Positions 8,423-17,403 of a stretch of 64,000 bases of DNA are shown here, in pieces (the first letter of the stretch is position 1; each line of letters starts with the position of its first letter). The notes beneath the pieces were generated by a model that did not search any database, was not told where the DNA came from, and was given only the letters and a program-made list of their open reading frames with translations. The position numbers and the translations under genes are program-made. Source of the stretch: Ruminococcus sp. Its GTDB lineage: Bacteria; Bacillota; Clostridia; Oscillospirales; Ruminococcaceae. The stretch spans positions 62,001-126,000 of the forward strand of contig JAFXXD010000016.1 of NCBI GenBank assembly GCA_017542475.1, in the 5' to 3' direction.

Positions 8423-9616
8423 TCAGTGGGTCTTGACCCATTCCTCCATAATGTCAGAGCCACCCGTTGAGAGGTAGCTGTAGTAAGCGAGTATCCTCGA
8501 GGCGTCCTTGGCGTCTATCTTGGTGTCGAAGTTGACGTCGCCGTTCTTGTTCTGCTGAGCGGTGAATGAGCCCGCCGCACCCGTCGAAAGGAGGGCGTAC
8601 TCGCCGAGCACCTTTGAGGCGTCCTTCGCGTCAACCGTGCCGTCGAGGTTGGCGTCGCCGAGCTTGCCACCGCCTACAGGGATATCCCTGGCGACTACGA
8701 GCCTGCTCGCATTATTTGCCGCAGACGCCGTCAGCTTGCCGTTTCCGTCCGAGGTGTAAGCATCAGTTATACCTATCGTGTATTCGTCCTCCTTGAAGCT
8801 GTCGGGCACCCTAAACTTCACGACAGCCACCTTTTCATAGGCGCTGAAGCCCGCCGATCCGCCCTTCTGCTGAGCAGTAGCGACCTCGAGAGTATCGGGA
8901 TTGAACACGAGCTCCGTGCCCTTGTCGGTGGTATTCTTCGCAAGTCCGAGGCACTCTATGCCTTCGGGGACATTGAGCTTGAACTGGAAGCCCGCTACTG
9001 TGCTGACGTCCTTGCCGTCGATGACAATATCGACATCGAAGGTATCGCCGGGCTCGGTTACATACAGCGCCCTCGTCTGAAACAGCGCAACATCCTCCTG
9101 CACGGGATTATCCTTGTCAACAACGGTCACGAGCGTATATGCAGGCTCAAATTCGAGCGGTATCTCGTCGCCGTTCTCATCGCAGGCGAAAGTGAAAGTG
9201 TCCATTATATCAAAGCTGTAATTCGTGCCGACCTTCGCGTCGTCGGGGATCTTATACTGATAGGTAACAACGGTGTCGCCGCTCACATCGGGCTTTATCG
9301 TAAACGCCGATTCTGCGGTATCGACATTGCCGACCAGTTCATGGTACGAGGTTATCGCCACGAGCTCGGGAGCCTCGGTGCTGAAGGTCTTCATCTTGAC
9401 CTGCATACCGCCTATTTTGTATTGCGCACCGAGGTCGTGGACAACGACGTCGATATCAAGGTAATCGCCCGCATTGACATAGTACGACTGCGGCTTTAAG
9501 CCGATGTCGAGCCACTGGGTATTCTCAGCCATCGCCGCGGGAGCGGACGGGAGTATGCCTGCGCCTGTCACGCACACAGCCGCAAGAGCGGAAGCTATTG
9601 TTTTTCTCAATTTCAT
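8423..9616 (-). CDS. Secreted protein with two cohesin-like modules and a C-terminal dockerin
   Basis: A 397-residue secreted protein. Residues 1-30 are a signal peptide ending near APAAMA. Two beta-sandwich modules follow (about 34-170 and 178-318). Each opens with a cohesin-like strand pattern (YYVNAGDYLDIDVVV; YVTEPGDTFDVDIVIDG), and the second continues with VAGFQFKLNVPEGIECLGL. A type I dockerin with two calcium-binding repeats closes the protein (GDANLDGTVDAKDAS and GDVNFDTKIDAKDAS). Cohesins bind dockerins, so a protein with both could be an adaptor scaffoldin; the cohesin call rests on pattern, not alignment. The start is the ATG at 9616, 4 bases after AAGGAGGAATT; an upstream TTG at 9634 lacks such a site. 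It has its own promoter. Confidence 0.85.
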   Translation of the reverse strand: MKLRKTIASALAAVCVTGAGILPSAPAAMAENTQWLDIGLKPQSYYVNAGDYLDIDVVVHDLGAQYKIGGMQVKMKTFSTEAPELVAITSYHELVGNVDTAESAFTIKPDVSGDTVVTYQYKIPDDAKVGTNYSFDIMDTFTFACDENGDEIPLEFEPAYTLVTVVDKDNPVQEDVALFQTRALYVTEPGDTFDVDIVIDGKDVSTVAGFQFKLNVPEGIECLGLAKNTTDKGTELVFNPDTLEVATAQQKGGSAGFSAYEKVAVVKFRVPDSFKEDEYTIGITDAYTSDGNGKLTASAANNASRLVVARDIPVGGGKLGDANLDGTVDAKDASKVLGEYALLSTGAAGSFTAQQNKNGDVNFDTKIDAKDASRILAYYSYLSTGGSDIMEEWVKTH

Positions 9617-9684
9617 CGGTAATTCCTCCTTCAAGGTCGCATCGACCGCACAGTGCTGCGGGGCAGACCTTATTTATTAAAACA

Positions 9685-9713
9685 ATTATATCACATACGC
9701 CCGCGCAGTTCAA
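9685..9713 (-). promoter_or_regulatory. Sigma-A promoter of the cohesin/dockerin gene
   Basis: Minus-strand TTGAAC (9708-9713) and TATAAT (9685-9690) with a 17-base spacer. The predicted start near 9678 leaves a 60-base leader. Confidence 0.7.
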
Positions 9714-9734
9714 CCAACAAATTGTAAACATTCA

Positions 9735-9782
9735 GGCTGTAGGGAACAGCGTCCCCTACGACCCGCACCGCTCGCCCCTGCA
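9735..9782. repeat. Diverged GTAGGG palindromic repeat
   Basis: CTGTAGGGAACAGCGTCCCCTACG is the core (first 20 bases: CTGTAGGGAACAGCGTCCCC), followed by a CGCCCCTGCA end. It resembles the dispersed TGTAGGGG family. The rest of 9617-9865 holds the promoter above and a TATAAT at 9811-9816 without a good -35, possibly serving the gene at 9866. Confidence 0.5.
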
Positions 9783-9865
9783 TATGCTGTCACTCCGCAT
9801 CGATACGGCATATAATAAACAGTACCGCAATGTCGGCAGCGCTGCCGACCGTCAGGGGTGATAAT

Positions 9866-10078
9866 ATGAACAAGTGTATACTGGAAATGCCGTCATACAC
9901 CTACGCGCAGAAGGCTGAGAAGCTGCTGCGGTCGAAGGGTATCCCGAGCGACATAAAGCGGCGCAGTACAGGCTGCGGGTACGTCCTGCACGTCCGCACG
10001 GACTGCCGTGCGGCAGCGCATATGCTTGACAGGTACGGCATACCCTACGTCCTGCGGGAGAACGGCGGCTCGCCATGA
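9866..10078 (+). CDS. DUF3343 putative Se/S carrier-like protein
   Basis: A 70-residue protein starting MNKCILEMPSYTYAQKAEKL. The pattern (sequestering helix after a beta strand, then GCGYVLHVRTDC and a C-terminal YGIPY) fits DUF3343, small ferredoxin-fold proteins annotated as putative selenium or sulfur carriers. Cysteines in the GCGY and TDCR segments are candidates for persulfide chemistry. The gene overlaps the following class V aminotransferase by 4 bases (ATGA), which makes a donor-acceptor pair likely. The ATG at 9866 follows GGGGTGAT; an upstream codon at 9830 lacks a site. The carrier role is family inference. Confidence 0.78.
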   Translation: MNKCILEMPSYTYAQKAEKLLRSKGIPSDIKRRSTGCGYVLHVRTDCRAAAHMLDRYGIPYVLRENGGSP

Positions 10079-11196
10079 TAGTCAACTTCGACAACGCGGC
10101 TACGACCTATCCCAAGCCCGACTGCGTAAAAGCGGCTGTATACGAGGCTATGGAGCGCTACGGCGGAAATGCGGGCAGAGGCGGGCACGCTCTTGCGGCG
10201 GCGACCTCGGAGGCGGTCTACTCCGCACGCGAGGAGATAGCCTCGCTGTTCGGAGCCGAGCCCGAAAACGTCGTCTTCGCGATGAACTGCACCCACGCGC
10301 TGAATATGGCGATACAGGGCATTATGACAGGCGGTGGACACCTCATCATCAGCGCAATGGAGCACAACTCCTCGGCACGTCCCGTGGCGAAGCTCGCCGC
10401 CGACGGCAGGATAACGCTCTCTGTCGCGGAGGTATACCCCGAGGACGAAAAAACGCTCGCGAGCTTCCGCAGCCTGATACGTCCCGACACAAAGGCGATA
10501 GTCTGCACCCTCGCGAGCAACGTCACGGGGCAGATACTCCCCTTCCGCGCTATAGCACAGCTCTGCCGCGAGCGCAGTATCTGCTTCATCGCAGACGGAG
10601 CGCAGGCTTGCGGCATCATAGACGTGAAGCTGTCGGACGGGATAAATATCCTGTGCACGGCGGGTCACAAGGGACTGTACGGTATCACGGGGACGGGTCT
10701 GCTCGTCACGGACGGCAGCTTCCCGATAGCACCGATAATGCAGGGCGGCACGGGTACGGACTCAATGAGCCTGCGCCAGCCGACGCTCCCGCCCGAGAGC
10801 CTCGAAAGCGGCACGGTCGGCGTCATCGGCATAATGTCGCTGAAGGCGGGTGCGGAGTTCATCAGGCGGACGGGTACAGCCAGCATCTTCCGCCACGAGG
10901 ACGCGATATGCCGCCGCTTTATGCACGGGCTCAGCGCAGACAGCCGTATCACGGTGTACCGCTCCCCTGCCGCTCGGTACGTACCGATAGTGGCATTCAA
11001 CGTGGAGGGGATGACCTCGGGAGAGGTCGCGGCGCGCCTCGCAGAGGAGGGCTACTGCCTGCGGGCGGGATATCATTGCTCGGCGCTCGCGCACACCATG
11101 CTCGGCACGGAAAACGGCGCTGTACGGTTCTCACCGTCATATTTCAGCCGCGAGGAGGACGCCGTAAGACTTGCGGAGCTTATAAAAAAATTGTGA
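10075..11196 (+). CDS. Cysteine desulfurase-like class V aminotransferase
   Basis: A 373-residue PLP enzyme of the SufS/CsdA-like group. It starts with the NFDNAATTYPKP block typical of Clostridial members. The cofactor histidine region is MEHNSSARP, the cofactor aspartate lies in FIADGAQACGIID, and the Schiff-base lysine is in TAGHKGLYG. A candidate catalytic cysteine lies near the end in LRAGYHCSALAH, which supports desulfurase chemistry on cysteine or selenocysteine. No IscU/SufU scaffold is nearby; the only partner is the DUF3343 protein, whose stop overlaps this ATG. It could supply sulfur or selenium for tRNA or cofactor modification. Confidence 0.88.
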   Translation: MIVNFDNAATTYPKPDCVKAAVYEAMERYGGNAGRGGHALAAATSEAVYSAREEIASLFGAEPENVVFAMNCTHALNMAIQGIMTGGGHLIISAMEHNSSARPVAKLAADGRITLSVAEVYPEDEKTLASFRSLIRPDTKAIVCTLASNVTGQILPFRAIAQLCRERSICFIADGAQACGIIDVKLSDGINILCTAGHKGLYGITGTGLLVTDGSFPIAPIMQGGTGTDSMSLRQPTLPPESLESGTVGVIGIMSLKAGAEFIRRTGTASIFRHEDAICRRFMHGLSADSRITVYRSPAARYVPIVAFNVEGMTSGEVAARLAEEGYCLRAGYHCSALAHTMLGTENGAVRFSPSYFSREEDAVRLAELIKKL

Positions 11197-11223
11197 TGAT
11201 TCAGTGATAATGAAAAAAAGCTA

Positions 11224-11251
11224 TTGAAATTTTCTCGATTTGTGGTACAAT
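11224..11251 (+). promoter_or_regulatory. Promoter of cdaA-cdaR
   Basis: TTGAAA (11224-11229), 16-base spacer, TACAAT (11246-11251) with an extended -10 TGG directly before it. It is followed by a leader of about 160 bases. Confidence 0.7.
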
Positions 11252-11262
11252 AGATATGATAG

Positions 11263-11328
11263 GCAGCGTATGCCGCTGCGGCGGGGCAGCTCCCGCACGC
11301 AGGAGAAGTCCCTTCCACGTGAAGGGAC
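11263..11328 (+). promoter_or_regulatory. Three consecutive hairpins in the cdaA leader
   Basis: GCAGCG/CGCTGC (11263-11279), GCGGG/CCCGC (11281-11296) and GTCCCTTC/GAAGGGAC (11308-11328) can form in the transcript between the promoter and cdaA. No T-run follows any of them. They do not match a riboswitch I recognise. Confidence 0.45.
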
Positions 11329-11416
11329 ATACATAGAAAAGCTGTGAAAAAGTAGAATAAGAACAGATTTTCGCAGAAAAAAGCGATTTTTGTTCGGAAA
11401 AGAAAGGAGTGGAAAG

Positions 11417-12295
11417 ATGCCCTCGTTCAACGAAATACAGCACGCGTTCTTCAGTCTTATCAGCACCATCGAGCTGAAAGACATCGTAGATGTCGCCGTA
11501 CTCGCTTACATAGTATATCTGCTGCTGAAGCTGATACGCGAGACCCGCGCAGGTCAGCTCGTAAAGGGTATCCTCCTGCTCGTGGCAGGCTATTTCGCCA
11601 GCAGCTTCTTCGAGCTGAAGGTGATGAAATACATTCTCGGTCACGCACTCGACATCGGTCTTATCGCGATGATAATCCTCTTCCAGCCCGAGCTGAGACG
11701 TGCCCTTGAAAAATTCGGACGCACCAAGTTCGGAGTGCAGCTGCTCGGTATCGGTATGCTCTCGGGCGACGTCAGACAGAAATGGGACAGCGCCATCGAC
11801 GCGATATGCGATTCCTGCGTTGAGCTCTCGGCAAGCTGTACGGGCGCACTGATAGTCTGCGAGAGGCAGACCCGCCTCGGCGAGCAGATAGAGACAGGCA
11901 CGATACTCAACGCCACCCCCAGCAAGGAGGTCTTCGGCAACATCTTCTACCCGAAAACTCCCCTCCACGACGGAGCCGTCATAATGCGCGACGGTATGAT
12001 ACTCGCGGCGGCGTGCTTCCTCCCGAAGCCGCAGAACGACGCGGCTATCAACAAGAAGCTCGGCTCGCGCCACCGTGCCGCGATAGGTATGAGCGAGAAC
12101 TCCGACGCCGTCGTCATCGTCGTATCCGAGGAGACAGGACAGATATCCGTCGCGATAAACGGCGTGCTCACGCGTGATTTCACCCGCGAGAAGCTCAAGG
12201 CTCTGCTCGAGAAGGAGCTCTTCGACGTCACCGAGGAGAGAACAGAACGCAAAAAGAAGATATCCTCCTTCTTTGAAAGGAGGAAAAAGAAATGA
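11417..12295 (+). CDS. cdaA: Diadenylate cyclase CdaA
   Basis: A 292-residue membrane enzyme making cyclic di-AMP from two ATP. Three N-terminal membrane helices (about 20-95) precede the DAC domain, which contains the catalytic LHDGAVI and the RHRAA motif in GSRHRAAIGMSE. The C-terminus is a basic tail (RTERKKKISSFFERRKKK). The ATG at 11417 sits 7 bases after AAAGGAG, better than the upstream codon at 11390. The gene overlaps cdaR by ATGA. The usual third gene, glmM, is absent here. c-di-AMP controls potassium and osmolyte balance in Firmicutes. Confidence 0.95.
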   Translation: MPSFNEIQHAFFSLISTIELKDIVDVAVLAYIVYLLLKLIRETRAGQLVKGILLLVAGYFASSFFELKVMKYILGHALDIGLIAMIILFQPELRRALEKFGRTKFGVQLLGIGMLSGDVRQKWDSAIDAICDSCVELSASCTGALIVCERQTRLGEQIETGTILNATPSKEVFGNIFYPKTPLHDGAVIMRDGMILAAACFLPKPQNDAAINKKLGSRHRAAIGMSENSDAVVIVVSEETGQISVAINGVLTRDFTREKLKALLEKELFDVTEERTERKKKISSFFERRKKK

Positions 12296-13578
12296 AACAC
12301 CTGAAAGAATTCCGCGAGAAGCATATGCAGAGCAACCTTGCCCTTGCGATACTCTCGGTAATAATCGCCATTTTCGTATGGCTCATAATTTCGCTCACGC
12401 AGTACCCCGACTCGCAGAAGACGATAGAGCACATCCCGCTCTCCCGCGATATATCGGGCTCTGCCGCCGCGACCAACGGTCTGAGCATCATCTCCTCCGA
12501 TGTTGAGGAGGTATCGGTCGAGCTGCTCGGCAGCAAGCTTCAGGTCGGCAACCTCAACAACGAGAACCTCGAAGCCTACATCGACGCCGATTCAGTCACG
12601 AGCGCGGGCACGCGCACTCTCACGATAAAGATAAGAGGCGCGAGCAATATCAACTACGAGATAAAGTCCGTCAAGCCCGAGACCGCTACCGTCCTCTTCG
12701 ACAAGATGGATACCCGCGAATTCAAGGTCGAGCCGCAGATATCGGACCTTTCGGTCGTTGACGGCAAGGCTGTGGACCACGACGACATAACCTGCGACCC
12801 GTCGGTGGTACGCATAACAGGTCCGTCCTCACAGCTCGACAAGATAGCGAAGTGCTACGCCGTATCGAACAAGGAGCTCAGCATCGACAGGACGTACAGC
12901 GTATCGGCTGACGAGCTCCAGCTCTACACCGAGGACAATGCTCTCATCGACCAGTCGTCGCTCAAATTCAGCGAGACGAGCTTCAACATCACTATCCCCG
13001 TGGTGACACAGAAGGAAGTGGGACTCTTCGTCTCGATAATCGACGCTCCCGACAACTTCGACACGAGCCTGATCAGGTTCGACCTGTCGGCGGACTCGGT
13101 GATACTCGCCAGCAACAACAGCCAGACCGAGATACCCGACAAGCTCGACATCGGCAAGGTATCGCTCAGCGAGCTGAAGGCAGGCTTCAGCAAGACCTTC
13201 CTGCTCAGCAGCAGACTTGAGGGCACAGACCTCGAAAACGTCTCGAACCTCGAGGCTGTAACGGTGACCTTCAACGACACCGACTTCGCACAGAAGCCCA
13301 TCGTGCTCGACAAGAGCAGGATAAACATCAGCAACGCGCCCGACGCCTCGAACTACAAGTACGAGATAACGACCCAGCGGCTTGAGATAACGCTTATGGG
13401 ACCCGAGGACGTGCTCACGGAGATAACGCCAGAGGACATCGTCGTAGATATCGACCTCCTCAACGCGAACATCAGCTCCGACTCATTCAGCTGGAACGCG
13501 CGGTTCTCGTGCAAGTACAACAACGTATGGGTAGCGACCGAATCGAAGGTAAAGATAATGCGCACCAAAAACAGCTGA
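12292..13578 (+). CDS. cdaR: CdaR, YbbR-domain regulator of CdaA
   Basis: A 428-residue protein with a short cytosolic N-terminus, one membrane helix (about 15-37, LALAILSVIIAIFVWLIISL) and an extracytoplasmic part built of repeated YbbR beta modules (for example VEEVSVELLGSK, FKVEPQI, FNITIPV). CdaR proteins bind CdaA in the membrane and tune c-di-AMP synthesis. The ATG overlaps the cdaA stop. A strong terminator follows at once, so the transcript ends without glmM. Confidence 0.92.
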   Translation: MKHLKEFREKHMQSNLALAILSVIIAIFVWLIISLTQYPDSQKTIEHIPLSRDISGSAAATNGLSIISSDVEEVSVELLGSKLQVGNLNNENLEAYIDADSVTSAGTRTLTIKIRGASNINYEIKSVKPETATVLFDKMDTREFKVEPQISDLSVVDGKAVDHDDITCDPSVVRITGPSSQLDKIAKCYAVSNKELSIDRTYSVSADELQLYTEDNALIDQSSLKFSETSFNITIPVVTQKEVGLFVSIIDAPDNFDTSLIRFDLSADSVILASNNSQTEIPDKLDIGKVSLSELKAGFSKTFLLSSRLEGTDLENVSNLEAVTVTFNDTDFAQKPIVLDKSRINISNAPDASNYKYEITTQRLEITLMGPEDVLTEITPEDIVVDIDLLNANISSDSFSWNARFSCKYNNVWVATESKVKIMRTKNS

Positions 13579-13586
13579 CACGAATA

Positions 13587-13619
13587 AAGCGGACAGGAAC
13601 TCTCCTGTCCGCTTTTTGT
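13587..13619 (+). terminator. Intrinsic terminator of cdaA-cdaR
   Basis: A 12-bp stem AAGCGGACAGGA / TCCTGTCCGCTT (13587-13614) with a 4-base loop and a following T-run (TTTTTG). Confidence 0.85.
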
Positions 13620-13692
13620 TCGATATATCGGCGCACAGCGGAGCTGTTTTTGTACGAATCTCCGAAAATGCCCGTATTTTACGTAAAATCTA

Positions 13693-13721
13693 TTGATTTT
13701 TTCATAAATCGGATGTATAAT
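13693..13721 (+). promoter_or_regulatory. Promoter of the dockerin-Ig protein gene
   Basis: TTGATT (13693-13698), 17-base spacer, TATAAT (13716-13721). The leader to the ATG at 13789 is about 60 bases. Confidence 0.7.
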
Positions 13722-13788
13722 TTTTCCTGTACGTTTTTTGGCGGGAGTGGTTTCCCGCGACACTATAATGATAGCGAGGGAATTGGTT

Positions 13789-15972
13789 ATGAAAAGAACA
13801 CGCTTTACAGCGGCAATAGTCGCATTTGCGCTTGCCGCGGCTTCCTTCACGACGAGCACGGGGCTCGTCTTCGCTGCTGACGAAGGCGGCATCACATACA
13901 CGCTCGGCGATACGAGCGGCGACGGTCTCATCGACGCCAAGGACGCCTCAGAGATACTCGCCGAATATTCGAGACTTTCCACAAATGCTGCGGCAGAGTT
14001 CAAGGACTCGCGCGCAGTCGCTGCCGACGTTGACAAGAACGGCAAGATAGACTCCTCCGACGCATCGAAGGTGCTGCAATACTACTCCTACCTCTCTATC
14101 GGAGGAACGCGCGGATTCGCAGAATATCTCGCAGACCCGAACGCAGAGGAGACAGGCACGACTACAGCTTCCGCGACCGCTCCTGCCGATACCACGACCA
14201 CCTCTGCGGTATCGACTGCCGTAACTACCGATGCTCCGACCACTACATCGGCTCCCGCGACTACGACTGCCGACCCGAACAGTGTCACAGGCATACTCCT
14301 CAGCCGCAGCAACGTGGAGCTCAAAGTCGGCGCAGAGGAGCTCGCCGCAAGACTGACGATACAGCCCGATTCGGCTACCGACCTCGGAATGGAGTGGTCG
14401 AGCAGCGACGAGAGCATAGTTACCGTAGACTCCTACGGTATGCTGAAGGCTGTATCCGCAGGTGCTGCGACGATAACCGTCCGCAGCCTGAACAATCCCA
14501 ATGTAGCGGCTCAGATAGCAGTTACGGTAACTGCCGAGACCACAGCTCCCGCCGACCCGAAGAAGGTCACGGCGATACACCTCGACCGCACAGAAATGAC
14601 CATAGCGGCAGGCACGGGCGAGCTCTCCGCAAGAGTTACCATGCTCCCCGCGACGGCAGTTGACCTCCGTGAGATATGGACGAGCAGCGACGAGAGCGTT
14701 GCCATCGTTGACGGAGAGGGCTACGTTACCGCTATCTACCCCGGCAAATGCAAGATAACGGTACAGAGCGCGAACAATCCCGAGGTAACGGCAACGGTAG
14801 AGGTAACGGTAACGGGCGAGACTACGGCAGCTCCCGAAACGACGACCTCCGAGCCCGCGACAACTACAGCGGCTGAAACAGTCACAACAGCAGCAGCTAC
14901 CGATACAACAGCGGCGACCGAGTCTGCAACGGCTGCTCCCGAAACGACAACGGCGACGGCTTCCGCGACTACTTCTGCTCCCGCAGCATCTGCGGAGACA
15001 ACATCGGCAGCAGCTTCGACCACGGCTTCAACGCAGACCACCGTCTCCGATACGACCACAACGGAGACCTCTACAACATCAACAGCTCCGCCCGACCCCG
15101 ACAGAGTCGCGGCTATAAAGCTCAGCTCCGACACCCTTACTCTTGCAGTAGGCGAAAAGGGAGTGTCCTACGTCACCATAGTTCCCGACACTGCCAAGAA
15201 CAAGAAGGAGATATGGAGCAGCTCCGACGTGAGCGTAGCCACCGTTGACAAGTTCGGCAACATCACCGCCGAGGGTATAGGCAAGTGCACCGTTTCCGTC
15301 CGCAGCGACGACAACCCCGACGCAATCGCAGAGATAGCGGTAAAGGTCGTAAGCGATACGACAGTCCGCGCTATCTCGCTCTCCGACTACTCGCTTGAGA
15401 TAGAGATTGGCGAGCTCGGCATCTCGTGGGTAACAATGCTCCCCGAGAAGGCTCCCAACAAGAACGAGATATGGACGTGCTCGGATACCGACATCGCCAT
15501 TGTTGACCAGAACGGCTGGATACGCGGCAAGAATGTCGGCGAATGTGTGGTTACGGTAACAAGCGCGGACAATACCGACGTCAAGGCAGACATCAAGGTC
15601 ACAGTCATACCCAAGACGGCTGTCAGCTACATAGTCAAGGACAAGACGACCTCCGAGCACACGGCGTTCTGCACGTTCTTCCCGAAGAAGGCGAAGGGAA
15701 GCTTTACTATTGAGTACGTGATAATGAACACGAACGGCAATGTCAATACGATACAGACCTCTCCGCTGTCCGTACCCGAGCTCCCCTCTTATACGGCATA
15801 TCTCAAGGGCGAGACGGAGAATTTCGAGGTATCGACCTACGTGATAAACAACGCAACGGGCGAAAGAGCGATAATGGGCATCTACCGCTTCTACGGCGGC
15901 GGTCAGAGCTTCGAAATAAAAGCCGAGAACATCGAATACGCATTCTCCGTTGTGAAGGGACTCGAAGAGTAA
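13789..15972 (+). CDS. Secreted N-terminal dockerin protein with four BIG2 Ig-like domains
   Basis: A 727-residue secreted protein. Signal peptide 1-30; dockerin 37-115 with two calcium loops (GDTSGDGLIDAKDAS, ADVDKNGKIDSSDAS) ending YYSYLSIGGT. A Thr/Ala-rich linker (about 119-170) leads to two BIG2 domains, then a longer Thr/Ser/Ala linker (about 343-435), two more BIG2 domains, and a unique C-terminal domain of about 125 residues. BIG2 repeats share the WSSSDESIVTVD-type core. No catalytic domain is seen; it probably has an adhesive or structural role in a cellulosome. The ATG at 13789 is preferred because the signal peptide begins there (MKRTRF); its ribosome binding site is modest (GAGGGAAT). 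Confidence 0.9.
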   Translation: MKRTRFTAAIVAFALAAASFTTSTGLVFAADEGGITYTLGDTSGDGLIDAKDASEILAEYSRLSTNAAAEFKDSRAVAADVDKNGKIDSSDASKVLQYYSYLSIGGTRGFAEYLADPNAEETGTTTASATAPADTTTTSAVSTAVTTDAPTTTSAPATTTADPNSVTGILLSRSNVELKVGAEELAARLTIQPDSATDLGMEWSSSDESIVTVDSYGMLKAVSAGAATITVRSLNNPNVAAQIAVTVTAETTAPADPKKVTAIHLDRTEMTIAAGTGELSARVTMLPATAVDLREIWTSSDESVAIVDGEGYVTAIYPGKCKITVQSANNPEVTATVEVTVTGETTAAPETTTSEPATTTAAETVTTAAATDTTAATESATAAPETTTATASATTSAPAASAETTSAAASTTASTQTTVSDTTTTETSTTSTAPPDPDRVAAIKLSSDTLTLAVGEKGVSYVTIVPDTAKNKKEIWSSSDVSVATVDKFGNITAEGIGKCTVSVRSDDNPDAIAEIAVKVVSDTTVRAISLSDYSLEIEIGELGISWVTMLPEKAPNKNEIWTCSDTDIAIVDQNGWIRGKNVGECVVTVTSADNTDVKADIKVTVIPKTAVSYIVKDKTTSEHTAFCTFFPKKAKGSFTIEYVIMNTNGNVNTIQTSPLSVPELPSYTAYLKGETENFEVSTYVINNATGERAIMGIYRFYGGGQSFEIKAENIEYAFSVVKGLEE

Positions 15973-15976
15973 GAAA

Positions 15977-16010
15977 AAAGGCGTCAAGGTAAACCTTGAC
16001 GCCTTTATTA
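15977..16010. terminator. Bidirectional terminator between the dockerin-Ig gene and clpX
   Basis: GGCGTCAAGG (15980-15989) pairs with CCTTGACGCC (15994-16003), with A-rich and T-rich flanks on both sides, so it can end transcripts from either strand. Confidence 0.85.
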
Positions 16011-16116
16011 GCAGTATTATGGAACCTACCGGGAAAGAACCTTTTCCAGAAGAGTTTCCCTCACAGACTCTCATTTGCTTCTGTATGAGTAGCACAGTTA
16101 TGTGACAGACTAATGT

Positions 16117-17397
16117 TTATTCTGCTATCGTGTCGAGTGTTACCGTCTTGTTGCGGCGGTTCGTAAGGATAGGCTCTGCCTTGTCCGTCACGCACTCCTT
16201 CGTAACAGTTACACGCGCGATGCTGCCGTCGGACGGTACGAGATACATCGTCTTCATCAGCACGCCCTCAAGTATAGAGCGGAGTCCGCGTGCGCCCGTC
16301 TTCTGTGCGATAGCCTTCTTCGCTATCTCCACAAGCGCGTCGTCGTTTATCTCCAGCTCGATGTCGTCGTAGTCGAACAGCTTCTTGTACTGCTTGATAA
16401 GCGCGTTCTTCGGCTCGGTAAGTATCGAAACGAGCGATTCCTCGTCGAGCTCCTCCAGCACCGTGATAACGGGCAGACGTCCCACAAATTCGGGCACCAT
16501 ACCGAACTTGATGAGGTCCTTCGGTATCACCTGCTTGAAGATGTTCGTCTTCTCGACCTTGTCCGTCTTTATCTCGCCGCCGAAGCCTATCGGAGCCTTG
16601 CCGATACGCTTCTGAATCTGGCGCTCGAGACCGTCGAAGGCTCCGCCGCAGATGAAGAGGATATTCCTTGTATCTATCTGGAGCGTCTCCTGATTCGGGT
16701 GTTTTCTGCCGCCCTGCGGAGGCACGTTCGAGACTGTGCCCTCTATTATCTTCAGGAGCGCCTGCTGTACGCCCTCGCCGCTTACATCACGGGTTATCGA
16801 GGTGTTCTCGGACTTTCTCGCTATCTTGTCTATCTCGTCGATGTAGATGATGCCGCGCTCCGCTGCCTTGATATCGTAGTCGGCAGCCTGTATCAGCCTC
16901 AGAAGCACGTTCTCGACGTCGTCGCCTACGTAGCCTGCCTCGGTGATAGTCGTGGCGTCAGCGATGGCAAACGGCACATTCAGCAGCTTCGCCAGCGTCT
17001 GCGCAAGGAAGGTCTTGCCCACGCCCGTAGGTCCGAGCAGGAGCACGTTGCTCTTCTGGAGCTCCACGCCGTCCTCCGACTGCGAATTCTGACTGAGTAT
17101 GCGCTTGTAGTGGTTGTATACCGCGACTGCGAGGGATATCTTCGCGTCGTCCTGCCCGATGACGTACTCGTCGAGGAAGTTCTTTATCTCGACGGGCTTC
17201 AGAAGCTTCATTGACGCGAGATCCTTCTTGTCGTTCTTTGACGCCTTGCGCTGTGCCTTGGATATGCCCGGTCCGAATATCATCTCGTAGCAGTACACCA
17301 CGCACTCGTCGCATATATTGGCAGAGCCTGCGGAAAACATACTCTGAACTCTGTTCTCGCCCTTTCCGCAGAAGCTGCAGGACTTGAATTCAGCCAT
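16117..17397 (-). CDS. clpX: ATP-dependent Clp protease ATP-binding subunit ClpX
   Basis: A 426-residue AAA+ unfoldase that feeds substrates to ClpP. The N-terminal zinc domain has paired cysteines (CSFC and CDEC, residues 7-32). Walker A is GPTGVGKT (about 124), Walker [11 protein letters not shown], followed by the pore loop GYVGDDVEN and the sensor-2 region KTGARGLRS. The ClpP-binding loop motif IGF is present (KAPIGFGGE). It is the last gene of tig-clpP-clpX and has AGAGGTAAG before the ATG. Confidence 0.98.
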   Translation of the reverse strand: MAEFKSCSFCGKGENRVQSMFSAGSANICDECVVYCYEMIFGPGISKAQRKASKNDKKDLASMKLLKPVEIKNFLDEYVIGQDDAKISLAVAVYNHYKRILSQNSQSEDGVELQKSNVLLLGPTGVGKTFLAQTLAKLLNVPFAIADATTITEAGYVGDDVENVLLRLIQAADYDIKAAERGIIYIDEIDKIARKSENTSITRDVSGEGVQQALLKIIEGTVSNVPPQGGRKHPNQETLQIDTRNILFICGGAFDGLERQIQKRIGKAPIGFGGEIKTDKVEKTNIFKQVIPKDLIKFGMVPEFVGRLPVITVLEELDEESLVSILTEPKNALIKQYKKLFDYDDIELEINDDALVEIAKKAIAQKTGARGLRSILEGVLMKTMYLVPSDGSIARVTVTKECVTDKAEPILTNRRNKTVTLDTIAE

Positions 17398-17403
17398 TGT
17401 GTC

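Noticed and set aside
8244-8441. 65-codon minus-strand frame over the repeats
   Set aside because: It runs through repeat copies and the dockerin gene end, with no ribosome binding site. Similar GTPRAAS-type peptides would arise at other copies.
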